From positions 1-42,727 of the forward strand of contig CBIHLM010000035.1 of assembly GCA_966210515.1 (NCBI GenBank): a stretch of DNA of 42,727 nt, given 5' to 3'. This DNA is from Paradesertivirga sp966210515 (GTDB taxonomy: Bacteria > Bacteroidota > Bacteroidia > Sphingobacteriales > Sphingobacteriaceae). Below are positions 17,748 through 25,656 of the stretch, in pieces (within the stretch, counting starts at the first letter, position 1; every line of letters begins with the position of its first letter). The notes under the pieces are model-generated. The model worked only from the letters and a program-made list of their open reading frames with translations, did not search any database and was not told the DNA's origin. Made by a program: the position numbers and the translations under genes.

Positions 17748-17766
17748 GGCGTGCTGCGTATTAACA

Positions 17767-17879
17767 CACACCAAAAGCTATTTGTGTTAACGCACTTTGT
17801 CATTTCGAGCGCAGCGAGAAATCTTATTTATTCTAAAGATCTCTCCTTTCGTCGAGATGACAAAGTGCATTTAGGTGTG
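17767..17879. repeat. Large imperfect palindrome, likely dispersed Bacteroidota-type intergenic repeat
   Basis: Between 17792 and 17868 the left arm begins GCACTTTGTCATTTCGAGCG and the right arm ends in CGTCGAGATGACAAAGTGC, forming a long stem of about 31 bases per arm with several mismatches. Outer arms CACACC near 17767 and GGTGTG near 17874 extend it. The core GTCATTTCGAGCG...GAGAAATC is a sequence I recognise as a common intergenic element in Bacteroidota genomes. It may also end the GH105 transcript. No transposase is near. Confidence 0.7.
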
Positions 17880-17931
17880 CTATCGAACGCTTCATTAAGG
17901 GCACATATTAGGCCCTATGTTAACAGCCTTA

Positions 17932-18531
17932 TTACTTAGGAAAATTCACATTCTTCATTATTTCTTCAATTTGATCCGTATGTCGTTTGCTGTGGCCTGC
18001 CATAAACACTATTATCTGATATGCATCCAGGGTGCCAAAAGGAAACTCATAATAATGATTCCTTAGGTCGTCGGCAGTGGTTTTGATGTAATTAATGCTA
18101 TTCGCCCTTTTAGTTTTAAACTCCTGAAGCGTTGCCTCATACGAGCCAAACTTACCACTGGGTTTAAATGCTTCGGATGTAGTTCTTTTGGTACTGCGGT
18201 CTGTAACCATTTTAACAAGATCGTCTTCACTAATCTTTTTCTCATTACGCTTTGAAGGGTCAGCCGGCTTTTTAAGAGAGGCTTGCATAAAGCCAAACAT
18301 ATTAGTCTCGGATATAGCAATGTGTTCCACGCATTCTGATACCGACCAACTGGCAGTATCAGGTTTAAAATTTAATTGCTCCGGCGAGAGTCCGCCAACC
18401 TTTTTTAGAATATCTTCCTGCGTTTCCTGTAAAAGGTTCACAGCATACTTGCGCTCTGCTTCGGTTATGCCTGTAGAATTGTTAAAGCTCATGCTTAGAA
18501 AAGCAATCGCAACGAAAAGTAATTTTTTCAT
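17932..18531 (-). CDS. Exported DinB-like protein
   Basis: A 199-residue protein with an N-terminal signal-like segment (MKKLLFVAIAFLSMSF). The mature part resembles a DinB four-helix bundle. It has the entry GLSPEQLNFKPDTASWSVSECVEHIAISE and the closing VFMAGHSKRHTDQIEEI. Three His residues (VEHI, GHSKRH) could bind a divalent metal, as in the DinB/YfiT family. Most DinB-like proteins are cytoplasmic; the leader suggests this one is exported. Function is unknown. It runs in the same direction as the two SRPBCC genes upstream (46 bases gap), so it could share their transcript. Confidence 0.82.
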   Translation of the reverse strand: MKKLLFVAIAFLSMSFNNSTGITEAERKYAVNLLQETQEDILKKVGGLSPEQLNFKPDTASWSVSECVEHIAISETNMFGFMQASLKKPADPSKRNEKKISEDDLVKMVTDRSTKRTTSEAFKPSGKFGSYEATLQEFKTKRANSINYIKTTADDLRNHYYEFPFGTLDAYQIIVFMAGHSKRHTDQIEEIMKNVNFPK

Positions 18532-18577
18532 ATCTATTTTGATTAAAGGTTAATTTCCCGGAGAAAGGAAGCGGGAT

Positions 18578-19018
18578 TTAAAGAGCTGGCGTTCCTTTTC
18601 CTTCTGTTAATAATTTGAATAAGCTTTCTTTTAAGTAATAATTCCAACCCTTTACGCAGTCGTGATAACATTCAAGGTCGGGTTCTAAGCCGATGTGAAT
18701 GAAATTGACTTGCGTTTTGTTGTCGTGCTCAGATAATTCGAAATAAATTTCAGAGTTCTTCCACTCCTGTTTGTCTTCAACAAAACTAAGTTTGCTGTCG
18801 GTAACAAGCCAGCCCACTATTTTGTCGGGAATAAGCTCAACTACTTTTTGCGTTGAAACATGGATGTTGCCAAAACGGACTGTAAATTCATCATGCAGCT
18901 TTTGCGCACTGCTGTCCAAATCCTCCGTCCACCATTCCGAAACGCTGTTAATGCATCGGAACACTTCCTGTGCTGTGGCATTAACCTGAAGGGTCGCTGT
19001 ATAATTTTGGTCTTTCAT
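18578..19018 (-). CDS. SRPBCC/AHSA1-like protein (paralogue 1)
   Basis: A 146-residue START/SRPBCC-fold protein. It has the typical entry ATLQVNATAQEVFRCINSVSEWW, a central VVELIPDKIVGWLVTD and the closing CVKGWNYYLKESLFKLLTEGKGTP. The family binds hydrophobic ligands in a helix-grip pocket; the ligand is unknown. It is similar along its length to the next gene upstream at 19049 (same order of EWW, VxxIP, W-x-V-x-D, CxxxWxxYxxESLFxLxTxGKGxP). They are a tandem duplication with considerable divergence. Confidence 0.85.
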   Translation of the reverse strand: MKDQNYTATLQVNATAQEVFRCINSVSEWWTEDLDSSAQKLHDEFTVRFGNIHVSTQKVVELIPDKIVGWLVTDSKLSFVEDKQEWKNSEIYFELSEHDNKTQVNFIHIGLEPDLECYHDCVKGWNYYLKESLFKLLTEGKGTPAL

Positions 19019-19048
19019 TTTCTTTAATTAATAGGAGAACTGTCTTAT

Positions 19049-19537
19049 TTATGAGACCGAGCTCAGTTTCTCTTCATCTGCAGTTTGTGGCTTACCTGTT
19101 GCGTTTGGCATACCTTTACCTGTGGTTATCAGGCTGAATAAACTTTCGCGGATGTAATGTGTCCATGCATTTGAACAGATATCAAAGCATTCATATTCAG
19201 AGGTTAAACCAAGCTGAGTAAATTGGAGCTTCGTTTTACCCTCTTCTTGTTTAATTTCGAAGATAATTTTATTGTCTTTCCATTCACTCTTATCTTGGGT
19301 AAACTTAAAATAGTTGTCCATAACGCGCCAAACCACTAATCCGTTTGGGATAACATCTACCAATTTCATTTTACAACGATGAACATCTTCATAATGATAG
19401 GTGAACTCATCATTGAGCTTCTCGGTATTACCTTCAATTTCTTCCGACCACCACTCTCTAACATTGATGATGGCATTAAATACCTCTTCCGGAGTCTGGT
19501 CTACCAATATGGTAGTGGTAAAATCTGATATAGTCAT
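19049..19537 (-). CDS. SRPBCC/AHSA1-like protein (paralogue 2)
   Basis: A 162-residue SRPBCC-fold protein, paralogous to the gene at 18578. It shares NVREWWSEEIEG, VDVIPNGLVVWRVMDNYF and AWTHYIRESLFSLITTGKGMP, and has a C-terminal extension of about 16 polar residues that the paralogue lacks. The gap to the downstream paralogue is 30 bases, so they are probably cotranscribed. The gene diverges from the GlxA-type regulator at 19683, which may control the tandem pair. Ligand and role are unknown. Confidence 0.85.
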   Translation of the reverse strand: MTISDFTTTILVDQTPEEVFNAIINVREWWSEEIEGNTEKLNDEFTYHYEDVHRCKMKLVDVIPNGLVVWRVMDNYFKFTQDKSEWKDNKIIFEIKQEEGKTKLQFTQLGLTSEYECFDICSNAWTHYIRESLFSLITTGKGMPNATGKPQTADEEKLSSVS

Positions 19538-19636
19538 TTTATTTAGGTTTTGTTTAAAAATCCATATAAGATGTATGACGTAAAATTACAGTCTTAGCGC
19601 TGCTTTAAGAGGGTGTGAACGAGACAATCTGGGGGG

Positions 19637-19667
19637 TTGATTTGGACAAAACATTCGTTTATCTTTA
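19637..19667 (+). promoter_or_regulatory. Candidate promoter of the GlxA-type regulator gene
   Basis: TTG (19637-19639), 20 bases, then TATCTTTA (19660-19667), one mismatch from TAnnTTTG. Transcription would start close to 19674, giving a leader of about 9 bases before the ATG at 19683. Confidence 0.45.
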
Positions 19668-19682
19668 TCTAAAAAATCTGCA

Positions 19683-20663
19683 ATGAAACGAGTAACGATC
19701 GTTGTTCCAAAGGGAAACGTTAACCTAAGCAGCATTACGGGTTCATTCGAAATTCTGAGCCGCGCAAACGACTACTGGCAAAAAATCGGAAACAAATCAA
19801 TGATTGAAATACGAATCGCCGGTTTTGAAACAGACTTGAAATTGAATGCAGGCTTCTTTTCAATACATCCGGTAGATATCAGAGATGTAACGAAAACCGA
19901 CCTGCTGCTTATTCCTTCTCTCGCGCACGATTATGACAATATACTTAAAGACAATAAAGAGCTTATTACCTGGATCAGGGAGCAGTATGAAAGAGGTGCC
20001 GAACTGGCAAGTATCTGCACAGGTGCATTTCTTCTTGCGGCTACAGGTTTGCTTGACGGAAAAAGCTGTTCCACCCATTGGAATGCTGCAGCTGGCTTTA
20101 CGCGGCTGTTTCCAAACATTAAGCTCCATATCGATAAGCTACTTACTGTTGAAAAGGGTATATATACCAACGGCGGTGCCTACTCTTTTCTTAACCTTAT
20201 ACTGTTTCTGATTGAAAAACATTTTGACAGGCAAACAGCTATTTATTGTTCCAAAATTTTTCAAATTGATATTGAAAGAGACTCGCAATCACCTTTTAGA
20301 ATTTTCCAAACGCAGAAGACCCATGGTGATGATTTGATTTGCAAGGCACAGACTTATATTGAAGAGAATTTAAGCCAAAGAATTTCTTTCGAGGATCTGG
20401 CCTCAAAATTGGCCACAAGCAGAAGAAATTTCGACAGACGCTTTATCAAAGCTACAGGAAATACTCCGGTAGAATATTTACAGCGAGTAAAAGTAGAAGT
20501 AGCCAAAAGCACTTTGGAAAAAGGCAGAAAAAGCGTTTTTGAGGTTATGAATGAAGTCGGTTATTCGGATGATAAAGCATTCCGGGAAGTCTTTAAGAAA
20601 ATGACTGGTCTAACCCCTTTGGATTATCGAGCGAAGTATAATAAAGATGGACTACTGACCTAG
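19683..20663 (+). CDS. GlxA-family transcriptional regulator (DJ-1/PfpI domain plus AraC HTH)
   Basis: A 326-residue cytoplasmic DNA-binding protein. Residues 1-190 form a DJ-1/PfpI-like sensing domain with Cys112 in the elbow position (ELASICTGAFLLAATGLLDG), but without the Cys-His pair of enzymatic members. Residues about 218-318 form a C-terminal AraC-type double HTH: ISFEDLASKLATSRRNFDRRFIKATGNTPVEYL and the second motif SVFEVMNEVGYSDDKAFREVFKKMTGLTPLDYR. The family responds to small metabolites. It is divergent from the SRPBCC tandem at 19537, an arrangement typical for a regulator and its targets. Confidence 0.92.
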   Translation: MKRVTIVVPKGNVNLSSITGSFEILSRANDYWQKIGNKSMIEIRIAGFETDLKLNAGFFSIHPVDIRDVTKTDLLLIPSLAHDYDNILKDNKELITWIREQYERGAELASICTGAFLLAATGLLDGKSCSTHWNAAAGFTRLFPNIKLHIDKLLTVEKGIYTNGGAYSFLNLILFLIEKHFDRQTAIYCSKIFQIDIERDSQSPFRIFQTQKTHGDDLICKAQTYIEENLSQRISFEDLASKLATSRRNFDRRFIKATGNTPVEYLQRVKVEVAKSTLEKGRKSVFEVMNEVGYSDDKAFREVFKKMTGLTPLDYRAKYNKDGLLT

Positions 20664-20690
20664 CCTAATCCATTAGGGTTTCATTTTCCA
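20664..20690 (+). terminator. Weak hairpin terminator after the GlxA-type gene
   Basis: CCTAA pairs with TTAGG over a four-base loop immediately after the stop codon, then GTTTCATTTT. The stem is short. Confidence 0.4.
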
Positions 20691-20819
20691 TGGATGGCTA
20701 TTTAGACGTTAGAATCTATCAGATCGGCCCCATAAACTGTAACATTTTTATGATTACAAGCCCGGCCCGGATAAACCTTAGTAGAATTTAGCTTATTTAG
20801 TACAATCCAATTTAAGCCC

Positions 20820-22049
20820 ATGTTTAGAATATTTACAAGTCTCTGCCTGATTATCCTTTGTTCAACGTTTGTTAATGCTCAGTCCAATGAAGAAGTAGTC
20901 AGAAAAATTGCCGACCAAATAATAAAAGAGACCGTATTAGGATTTGAAGGTGTTGAGAACAAGCAGTTTTACAACTCATCTAAAAACATTCCTGAAAATG
21001 TAAAGGTGAAATATGCAAGTCCATATACGGGCTGGCATTATACTCATGGGGTTCTTAATATAGCGATGATCAACCTCGGAAATCATTTAAATGATCAAAA
21101 ATATCTTGATTACGCCGCCCGGCATGTAGCTTTTGGTTTTGATAATTACCAAACTTTCGAGAACCGGTTCAAGCATGATGTAAAACATTATACCTATCCG
21201 TATGGCGAGTTTTTTACTATGGAAGAGCTTGATGACTTCGGTGCTATGAGTGCGAGCATAATAGAAGTATACAAGCAAGTGAAAAAACCTGAGTACAAGG
21301 CTTATCTTGAAAAAGCTGCAAAACATTTAACAGAGGACAGACCACGTCTGGAAGACGGAACTTTTGTCAGAGCATTTCCGCATAAGATGACTTTGTGGGC
21401 TGATGATTTATATATGAGTGTTCCGTTCTTAGCACGAATGGGAAAGTTTACCGGTCAGAAAAAGTACATAGACGACGCAATTAAGCAGGTTAAAAACTTT
21501 AACAAATACTTGTGGGATGCAGAGAAGCAATTATACTGGCATACTTATTATAGTGACCTGAAACGAAATGGCGTTGCCCACTGGGGGCGCTGTAACGGCT
21601 GGATCATGTTGTCGACTATTCATTTGCTGGATATTCTTCCTGATAATCATCCTGAAAAGAAAAACCTTATAAAACTGCTCGAACGCCAGATTCTTGGGCT
21701 GTCACATTACCAGGGAGCCGACGGTTTATGGCATCAGATACTGGATAAAGATGATTCATACACCGAATCGTCTTGCAGCGCCATGTTTGTATATGGCACC
21801 GCACATGCTGTAAACCAGGGCTGGATAGACAAACGCTATGCATCAATAGCCAAATTAGGCTGGGAAGGACTGAAAAAGAATAAACTGAATGAGCTGGGTC
21901 AGCTTAAAGATATCTGTGTAGGAACCGGTATTCAGGATAATCTTCCGTTTTATTACAACCGACCTGTTGGACTAAACGAAAAACACGGAACCGGGCCGCT
22001 GCTTGACGCTGGGGTGGAAATATTAAAACTTGAACAGACAGCACGATAA
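20820..22049 (+). CDS. GH88/GH105-type glycoside hydrolase, exported
   Basis: A 409-residue protein with a Sec signal peptide, probably cleaved after VNA (residue 20). It folds as an (alpha/alpha)6 barrel. The candidate catalytic Asp195 is in TLWADDLYMSVPFL, equivalent to the WLDGLYM segment of the enzyme at 16419. WGRCNGWIMLSTIHLLD and YTESSCSAMFVYGTAHA are further family marks. It differs strongly from the other GH105 in length and sequence, so it is not a recent duplicate. It probably removes unsaturated uronic acid residues from lyase products in the periplasm. No lyase or transporter is adjacent. Confidence 0.88.
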   Translation: MFRIFTSLCLIILCSTFVNAQSNEEVVRKIADQIIKETVLGFEGVENKQFYNSSKNIPENVKVKYASPYTGWHYTHGVLNIAMINLGNHLNDQKYLDYAARHVAFGFDNYQTFENRFKHDVKHYTYPYGEFFTMEELDDFGAMSASIIEVYKQVKKPEYKAYLEKAAKHLTEDRPRLEDGTFVRAFPHKMTLWADDLYMSVPFLARMGKFTGQKKYIDDAIKQVKNFNKYLWDAEKQLYWHTYYSDLKRNGVAHWGRCNGWIMLSTIHLLDILPDNHPEKKNLIKLLERQILGLSHYQGADGLWHQILDKDDSYTESSCSAMFVYGTAHAVNQGWIDKRYASIAKLGWEGLKKNKLNELGQLKDICVGTGIQDNLPFYYNRPVGLNEKHGTGPLLDAGVEILKLEQTAR

Positions 22050-22060
22050 GGGGGATACAC

Positions 22061-22132
22061 ATGTATACTCCTGAAATCATAATACGAGAAGAAGGCAAAT
22101 TTAAACCGCACTATCACAAAGAAATAGCCTAA
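22061..22132 (+). CDS. Possible 23-residue peptide or gene fragment
   Basis: An ATG nine bases after a GGGG stretch opens a short frame reading MYTPEIIIREEGKFKPHYHKEIA and then stop. The composition looks protein-like. It is too short to assign, and could be a remnant or chance. Confidence 0.2.
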   Translation: MYTPEIIIREEGKFKPHYHKEIA

Positions 22133-22246
22133 AACCCTTATTTTAAGGTTCGGCCTTTCATTACCGTTTTTAATTGTTTTTGTAATTTTACATTCTTAAT
22201 ACTAGCCGCTGACAAACAATAATGATCAATCTCAAGCAGAAAAGCC

Positions 22247-23011
22247 ATGTCTATAACTAATGAAAGTGAATTAAAAGGGATGAAGAAAGTAAGTGAAGCT
22301 GTTGCTTTCACCCTCAAAGAGATGAGACGTTATGCTCAACCTGGGATGTCGACCAAAGAACTTGACGATTTTGGCGGATCGTTGCTCACAAAATTCGGAG
22401 CAAAATCGGCACCGTACTTAACCTATGGTTTTCCTGGTTTTACCTGCATAAGCGTCAACCACGAGTTTTGTCATGGAATACCCTCCAACAACAGGATATT
22501 GAAAGAAGGTGACTTAATAAACATTGATGTTTCCGCAGAATTGGATGGCTTCTGGTCTGATAATGGTGCATCGTTTATTTTAGGAAACGACATAAATCAG
22601 CATCAAAAGCTTATTCAAACTTCTAAAAACATTTTGAAAAAAGCTATTTCAAATATCAAAGGTGGGGTTAGAATTTCAGACATAGGCTTTTTAATCGAAA
22701 CTGAAGCGAAGAAAAACGGATATAAAGTAATAAAAAACCTTACCGGACACGGAATTGGAAGAAGTTTACACGAAGCTCCGGGTGAAATAGCTAATTACCG
22801 GGACAGATTTAATTTACAGCGCTTCAAGAAAAATTCTGTCGTAGCGATAGAGACATTCATTTCTACCGATTCGACCCTTGCAGAAACACTTTCGGACGGC
22901 TGGACAATGGTTGGCAATAAAGGTGGCTTTATGGCGCAGCACGAGCATACCATTCTGGTGACTGATGGACAACCGATAGTATTGACGGAAATGAACAATC
23001 TCTGGGACTGA
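22247..23011 (+). CDS. map: Type I methionine aminopeptidase
   Basis: A 254-residue pita-bread metalloprotease that removes the initiator Met from new proteins. All five metal ligands are present: Asp94 and Asp105 (NIDVSAELDGFWSDNG), His168 (TGHGIGRSLHE), Glu202 (VAIETFIST) and Glu233 (AQHEHTILV). His76 in CHGIPS also matches. There is no N-terminal zinc-finger extension. It is not in the ribosomal-protein operon where the main map gene usually sits, so it may be a second copy. The DUF1905 gene follows after 32 bases. Confidence 0.95.
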   Translation: MSITNESELKGMKKVSEAVAFTLKEMRRYAQPGMSTKELDDFGGSLLTKFGAKSAPYLTYGFPGFTCISVNHEFCHGIPSNNRILKEGDLINIDVSAELDGFWSDNGASFILGNDINQHQKLIQTSKNILKKAISNIKGGVRISDIGFLIETEAKKNGYKVIKNLTGHGIGRSLHEAPGEIANYRDRFNLQRFKKNSVVAIETFISTDSTLAETLSDGWTMVGNKGGFMAQHEHTILVTDGQPIVLTEMNNLWD

Positions 23012-23043
23012 AAATAAAAAGGGAAACGAGGCAATTTCAAATA

Positions 23044-23529
23044 ATGAAGTATAAATTCGAAGGCCAAATCGAAATTATAGGGATCAATCCTTATGTTTTG
23101 TTGCCCGATGATATTCTTCTTGGCATTTTTTCAAATTCGGGTAAATCGAAAGGGCACATTCCAATTAAAGGAAAGGTAAACGGAAAAGAATACAAACAAA
23201 CTTTAGTGAAATTCAAAGGCGCGTGGAGACTTTACATAAACACTACGATGCTCGAAAATTCACCAAAAAGGATTGGAGAAATCATTCATCTTTCTGTAGA
23301 GTTTGATCCCGCGGACAGAACAATCGAACCGCATCCTAAGCTGGTCGAAGCACTTAACCTAAATCAACATGCTAAGTCGGTATTCGAAAGTTTATCATCA
23401 TCAAAAAAACACGAAATCACGAGATATATCTCTCAGTTAAAACCAGAAGAAAGTATTGACCGAAACATCAGCCGTGCAATTGAATTTCTGCAAGGAAAAG
23501 GGAAGTTTGCAGGACGAGACAAACCTTGA
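23044..23529 (+). CDS. DUF1905 / YdeI (OmdA)-like protein
   Basis: A 161-residue soluble protein. Residues 1-90 match DUF1905 (KSKGHIPIKGKVNGKEYKQTL, WRLYINTTML). Residues about 105-155 match the helical YdeI/OmpD-associated segment (SLSSSKKHEITRYISQLKPEESIDRNISRAIEFLQ). The combination is common; the function is unknown. It follows the map gene closely on the same strand and is likely cotranscribed with it. Confidence 0.82.
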   Translation: MKYKFEGQIEIIGINPYVLLPDDILLGIFSNSGKSKGHIPIKGKVNGKEYKQTLVKFKGAWRLYINTTMLENSPKRIGEIIHLSVEFDPADRTIEPHPKLVEALNLNQHAKSVFESLSSSKKHEITRYISQLKPEESIDRNISRAIEFLQGKGKFAGRDKP

Positions 23530-23541
23530 TTTAAGTGAATT

Positions 23542-23715
23542 TTATTTGTTCCCTATGGTTTCAGTGAGATACTCGAAAACAATGATTTCGGTATCATTAT
23601 ACCTTACCAGGATTTCAAGATTACTCTTATAACTTAAAAAAGTCATGTACCCCTGTCCGGGCACAAATCCCGGAAAGGCTTTTCCAACATAGCGAATATT
23701 CTCGCCGGCTAACAT
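23542..23715 (-). CDS. Small hypothetical protein
   Basis: A 57-residue product from the ATG at 23715 (a longer frame starts at 23754 with a lysine-rich lead-in). The segment GENIRYVGKAFPGFVPGQGYMTFLSY followed by EILVRYNDTEIIVFEYLTE looks like a small beta-rich, SH3-like fold. An A/G-rich run precedes the start. It is convergent with the DUF1905 gene, 12 bases apart. I recognise no family; the codon pattern and composition suggest a real gene. Confidence 0.5.
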   Translation of the reverse strand: MLAGENIRYVGKAFPGFVPGQGYMTFLSYKSNLEILVRYNDTEIIVFEYLTETIGNK

Positions 23716-23866
23716 TTTTCTTTTTTTTAACAGCATAAAGTTGAGGAATAACACGCACTAAATAAAGGAGGGAATTAATGGAGAGTGTTTTTTTCAAAGA
23801 TAACTTATTAAACTGACAATTAACATTATTTCGGGACAACGTTCGTTTCGTCAAACCGCTTACATC

Positions 23867-23900
23867 AAAAAAGGCTGCCCCAAAAATGAGACAGCCTTTT
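23867..23900 (-). terminator. Terminator of the ferredoxin gene
   Basis: Read on the minus strand, AAAAGGCTG pairs with CAGCCTTTT over a 14-base loop and runs on into TTTTTT. It lies 27 bases past the ferredoxin stop. Confidence 0.8.
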
Positions 23901-23926
23901 GCTTCTTAATAAAAATATTTTATTTA

Positions 23927-24280
23927 TTAGTCTTCAGCATGAAGCCAGGCTTTTTTTGCCAGCAATTCCTCTTCAGTTTCGCGAACATCCACATCATCAA
24001 TGCAGCAATCAACCGGACAAACAGCAGCACACTGCGGCTCGTCATGAAAACCTTTACATTCTGTACATTTATCCGAAACTATATAATAAAATTCCTCTGA
24101 GATTGCTGGTTGAGCCTCTTCTGCATTCAATGTGGTACCATCACCAAAATCTATTACTCCGCGTAAAGCTGTTCCTTCAGAGAAGCGCCAGGCAGCCCCC
24201 GCGTCATAAATAGCATTATTAGGGCATTCCGGCTCACAAGCTCCGCAGTTAATGCATTCGTCTGTTATTATTATCGCCAT
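23927..24280 (-). CDS. 4Fe-4S dicluster ferredoxin
   Basis: A 117-residue two-cluster ferredoxin of the YfhL/Alvin type. The first cluster has Cys9, Cys12, Cys15 and Cys19 (CINCGACEPECP). The second has Cys72, Cys75, Cys84 and Cys88 (CTECKGFHDEPQCAAVCP), with eight residues between its second and third Cys as in Alvin-type ferredoxins. A central insertion of about 45 residues and an acidic C-terminal tail (ETEEELLAKKAW) are usual in Bacteroidota. It transfers electrons in the cytoplasm. Its gene diverges from the acyl-CoA reductase gene with crossed promoters (24306-24349). Confidence 0.95.
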   Translation of the reverse strand: MAIIITDECINCGACEPECPNNAIYDAGAAWRFSEGTALRGVIDFGDGTTLNAEEAQPAISEEFYYIVSDKCTECKGFHDEPQCAAVCPVDCCIDDVDVRETEEELLAKKAWLHAED

Positions 24281-24305
24281 GTTCTATAATTCTATTTCTT
24301 AACCG

Positions 24306-24349
24306 TAATTTTGCAATTGTTAAGCACTGCAAAAACAATTGCAAATATA
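24306..24349. promoter_or_regulatory. Crossed divergent promoters around an 11-bp perfect inverted repeat
   Basis: A plus-strand -7 element TAATTTTG (24306-24313) serves the acyl-CoA reductase gene. A minus-strand -7 element TATATTTG (24349-24342) serves the ferredoxin gene. Between them, TTGCAATTGTT (24311-24321) and AACAATTGCAA (24334-24344) form a perfect 11-bp inverted repeat with a 12-base spacer, and each arm overlaps one -7 element. The promoters face each other, so their start regions overlap. No good -33 elements were found. Confidence 0.5.
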
Positions 24350-24385
24350 ACACAATCTGTTGATTTTATTTTAAGGACTTCCATT

Positions 24386-25408
24386 TTGACACAAGAACAA
24401 CGAAAAACAGCTTTTAAAAGTTTGGGATTATATTTACAATCTCCGGACGAGCAACTTAAAAAGCTGATAAACAACGCACATCAATCAAATGCCTGGTTTA
24501 CTCCCGAAGAAACAATCAAAGCTATCAAGGGAATATCCCGTATGCTGGAACCTCAGGATATTGATACCTGGTTTGAAAATGAGAAAATAAGCACCTACTC
24601 TCCCGTAAATCCGAAGCAAATCGGATTAGTGCTGGCAGGAAATATTCCACTGGTAGGTTTTCATGATATTTTATCTGTTTTGGCTACGGGGCATATTGCT
24701 TTAATCAAATCTTCATCTCAGGATAAAGATCTGATCCCACATTTGTTAAATAAACTCATTGAGTTTGACCCCGGTTTCAAAGAACAGATAAAATTTGCTG
24801 ATAGACTTGAAGGTTTTGATGCCGTAATAGCGACCGGTAGCAACAATACCTCCAGATATTTCGAATATTATTTTTCGAAAGTACCGCACATTATTCGTAA
24901 AAACCGCAATAGCATTGCCTTGTTGACAGGACAAGAAACTCGGGATGAATTATTCTTGCTGGGACATGATATATTTGACTTTTTTGGTTTAGGATGCAGA
25001 AATGTTTCCAAAGTTTTTGTGCCGGAAGGTTATGATTTCAGGACTTTTTTTGAATCCATCGAACCTTATAACAACATAGTCAATCACAATAAATACTGCA
25101 ATAATTATGAGTACAACAAGTCTATTTATTTAATAAATCGCGAAAAGCATTTCGACAACGGATTTTTACTTGTAAAAAAAGATGAGCGTTTAGCCTCGCC
25201 CCTTGCAGTCTTATATTATGAGGAATATACCAAGCTTGAATCCGCAGAGGAAATAATTCAGCCTCATGCCGAAAACCTCCAATGTATAGTTTCCAAACAG
25301 GAGCTACACGTCGACACTCAGCGCGTTGGTTTCGGCCAAAGTCAGCAGCCCCGGCTATGGGATTATGCGGATGGCGTCAACACAGTTGAATTTTTACTGA
25401 GTTTATAA
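24386..25408 (+). CDS. LuxC-like acyl-CoA reductase
   Basis: A 340-residue protein of the LuxC/acyl-CoA reductase type within the aldehyde dehydrogenase superfamily. Recognisable parts are the NAD-binding entry QIGLVLAGNIPLVGFHDILSVLATGH, DAVIATGSNNTSRYFEYYF, HIIRKNRNSIALLTG and the putative nucleophile region GLGCRNVSKVFVPEGY. It would reduce acyl-CoA to aldehyde. I prefer the TTG start at 24386, preceded by AAGGA, over an in-frame TTG at 24311, because the latter overlaps the -7 element. No other lux gene is near. Confidence 0.8.
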   Translation: MTQEQRKTAFKSLGLYLQSPDEQLKKLINNAHQSNAWFTPEETIKAIKGISRMLEPQDIDTWFENEKISTYSPVNPKQIGLVLAGNIPLVGFHDILSVLATGHIALIKSSSQDKDLIPHLLNKLIEFDPGFKEQIKFADRLEGFDAVIATGSNNTSRYFEYYFSKVPHIIRKNRNSIALLTGQETRDELFLLGHDIFDFFGLGCRNVSKVFVPEGYDFRTFFESIEPYNNIVNHNKYCNNYEYNKSIYLINREKHFDNGFLLVKKDERLASPLAVLYYEEYTKLESAEEIIQPHAENLQCIVSKQELHVDTQRVGFGQSQQPRLWDYADGVNTVEFLLSL

Positions 25409-25451
25409 ACAAGCCCAAGCTAAAACGACAGAAAATTATAACTTTGGCGTT

Positions 25452-25655
25452 ATGTACATCATTAAGGTGAAAGGTGTCGCAAGAATTCCGGACTACGTAC
25501 AATTGAGGGATGATAAATTTACATTATTAGCCTATTTCAGAGTAGACAGACCGGATAAATCACTTGAAAAAATTGGATTAGGAGATAAATCCGAATACAT
25601 CATGAACCTCGTAAAAGACCTTCCATTTGGTCAGATTTTAAAATTAGAACTTTAA
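25452..25655 (+). CDS. Small conserved protein next to ftsE
   Basis: A 67-residue protein without signal or membrane segment: IKVKGVARIPDYVQLRDD, then LLAYFRVDRPDKSLEKIG and a final LPFGQILKLEL. I have no family name for it. The ATG is one base ahead of the ftsE start after the stop (gap of one base), so the two are coupled. The sequence TAACTTTG at 25439-25446 resembles a -7 element five bases upstream of the start; a leaderless transcript is possible but no TTG is spaced correctly. Confidence 0.75.
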   Translation: MYIIKVKGVARIPDYVQLRDDKFTLLAYFRVDRPDKSLEKIGLGDKSEYIMNLVKDLPFGQILKLEL

Positions 25656-25656
25656 T

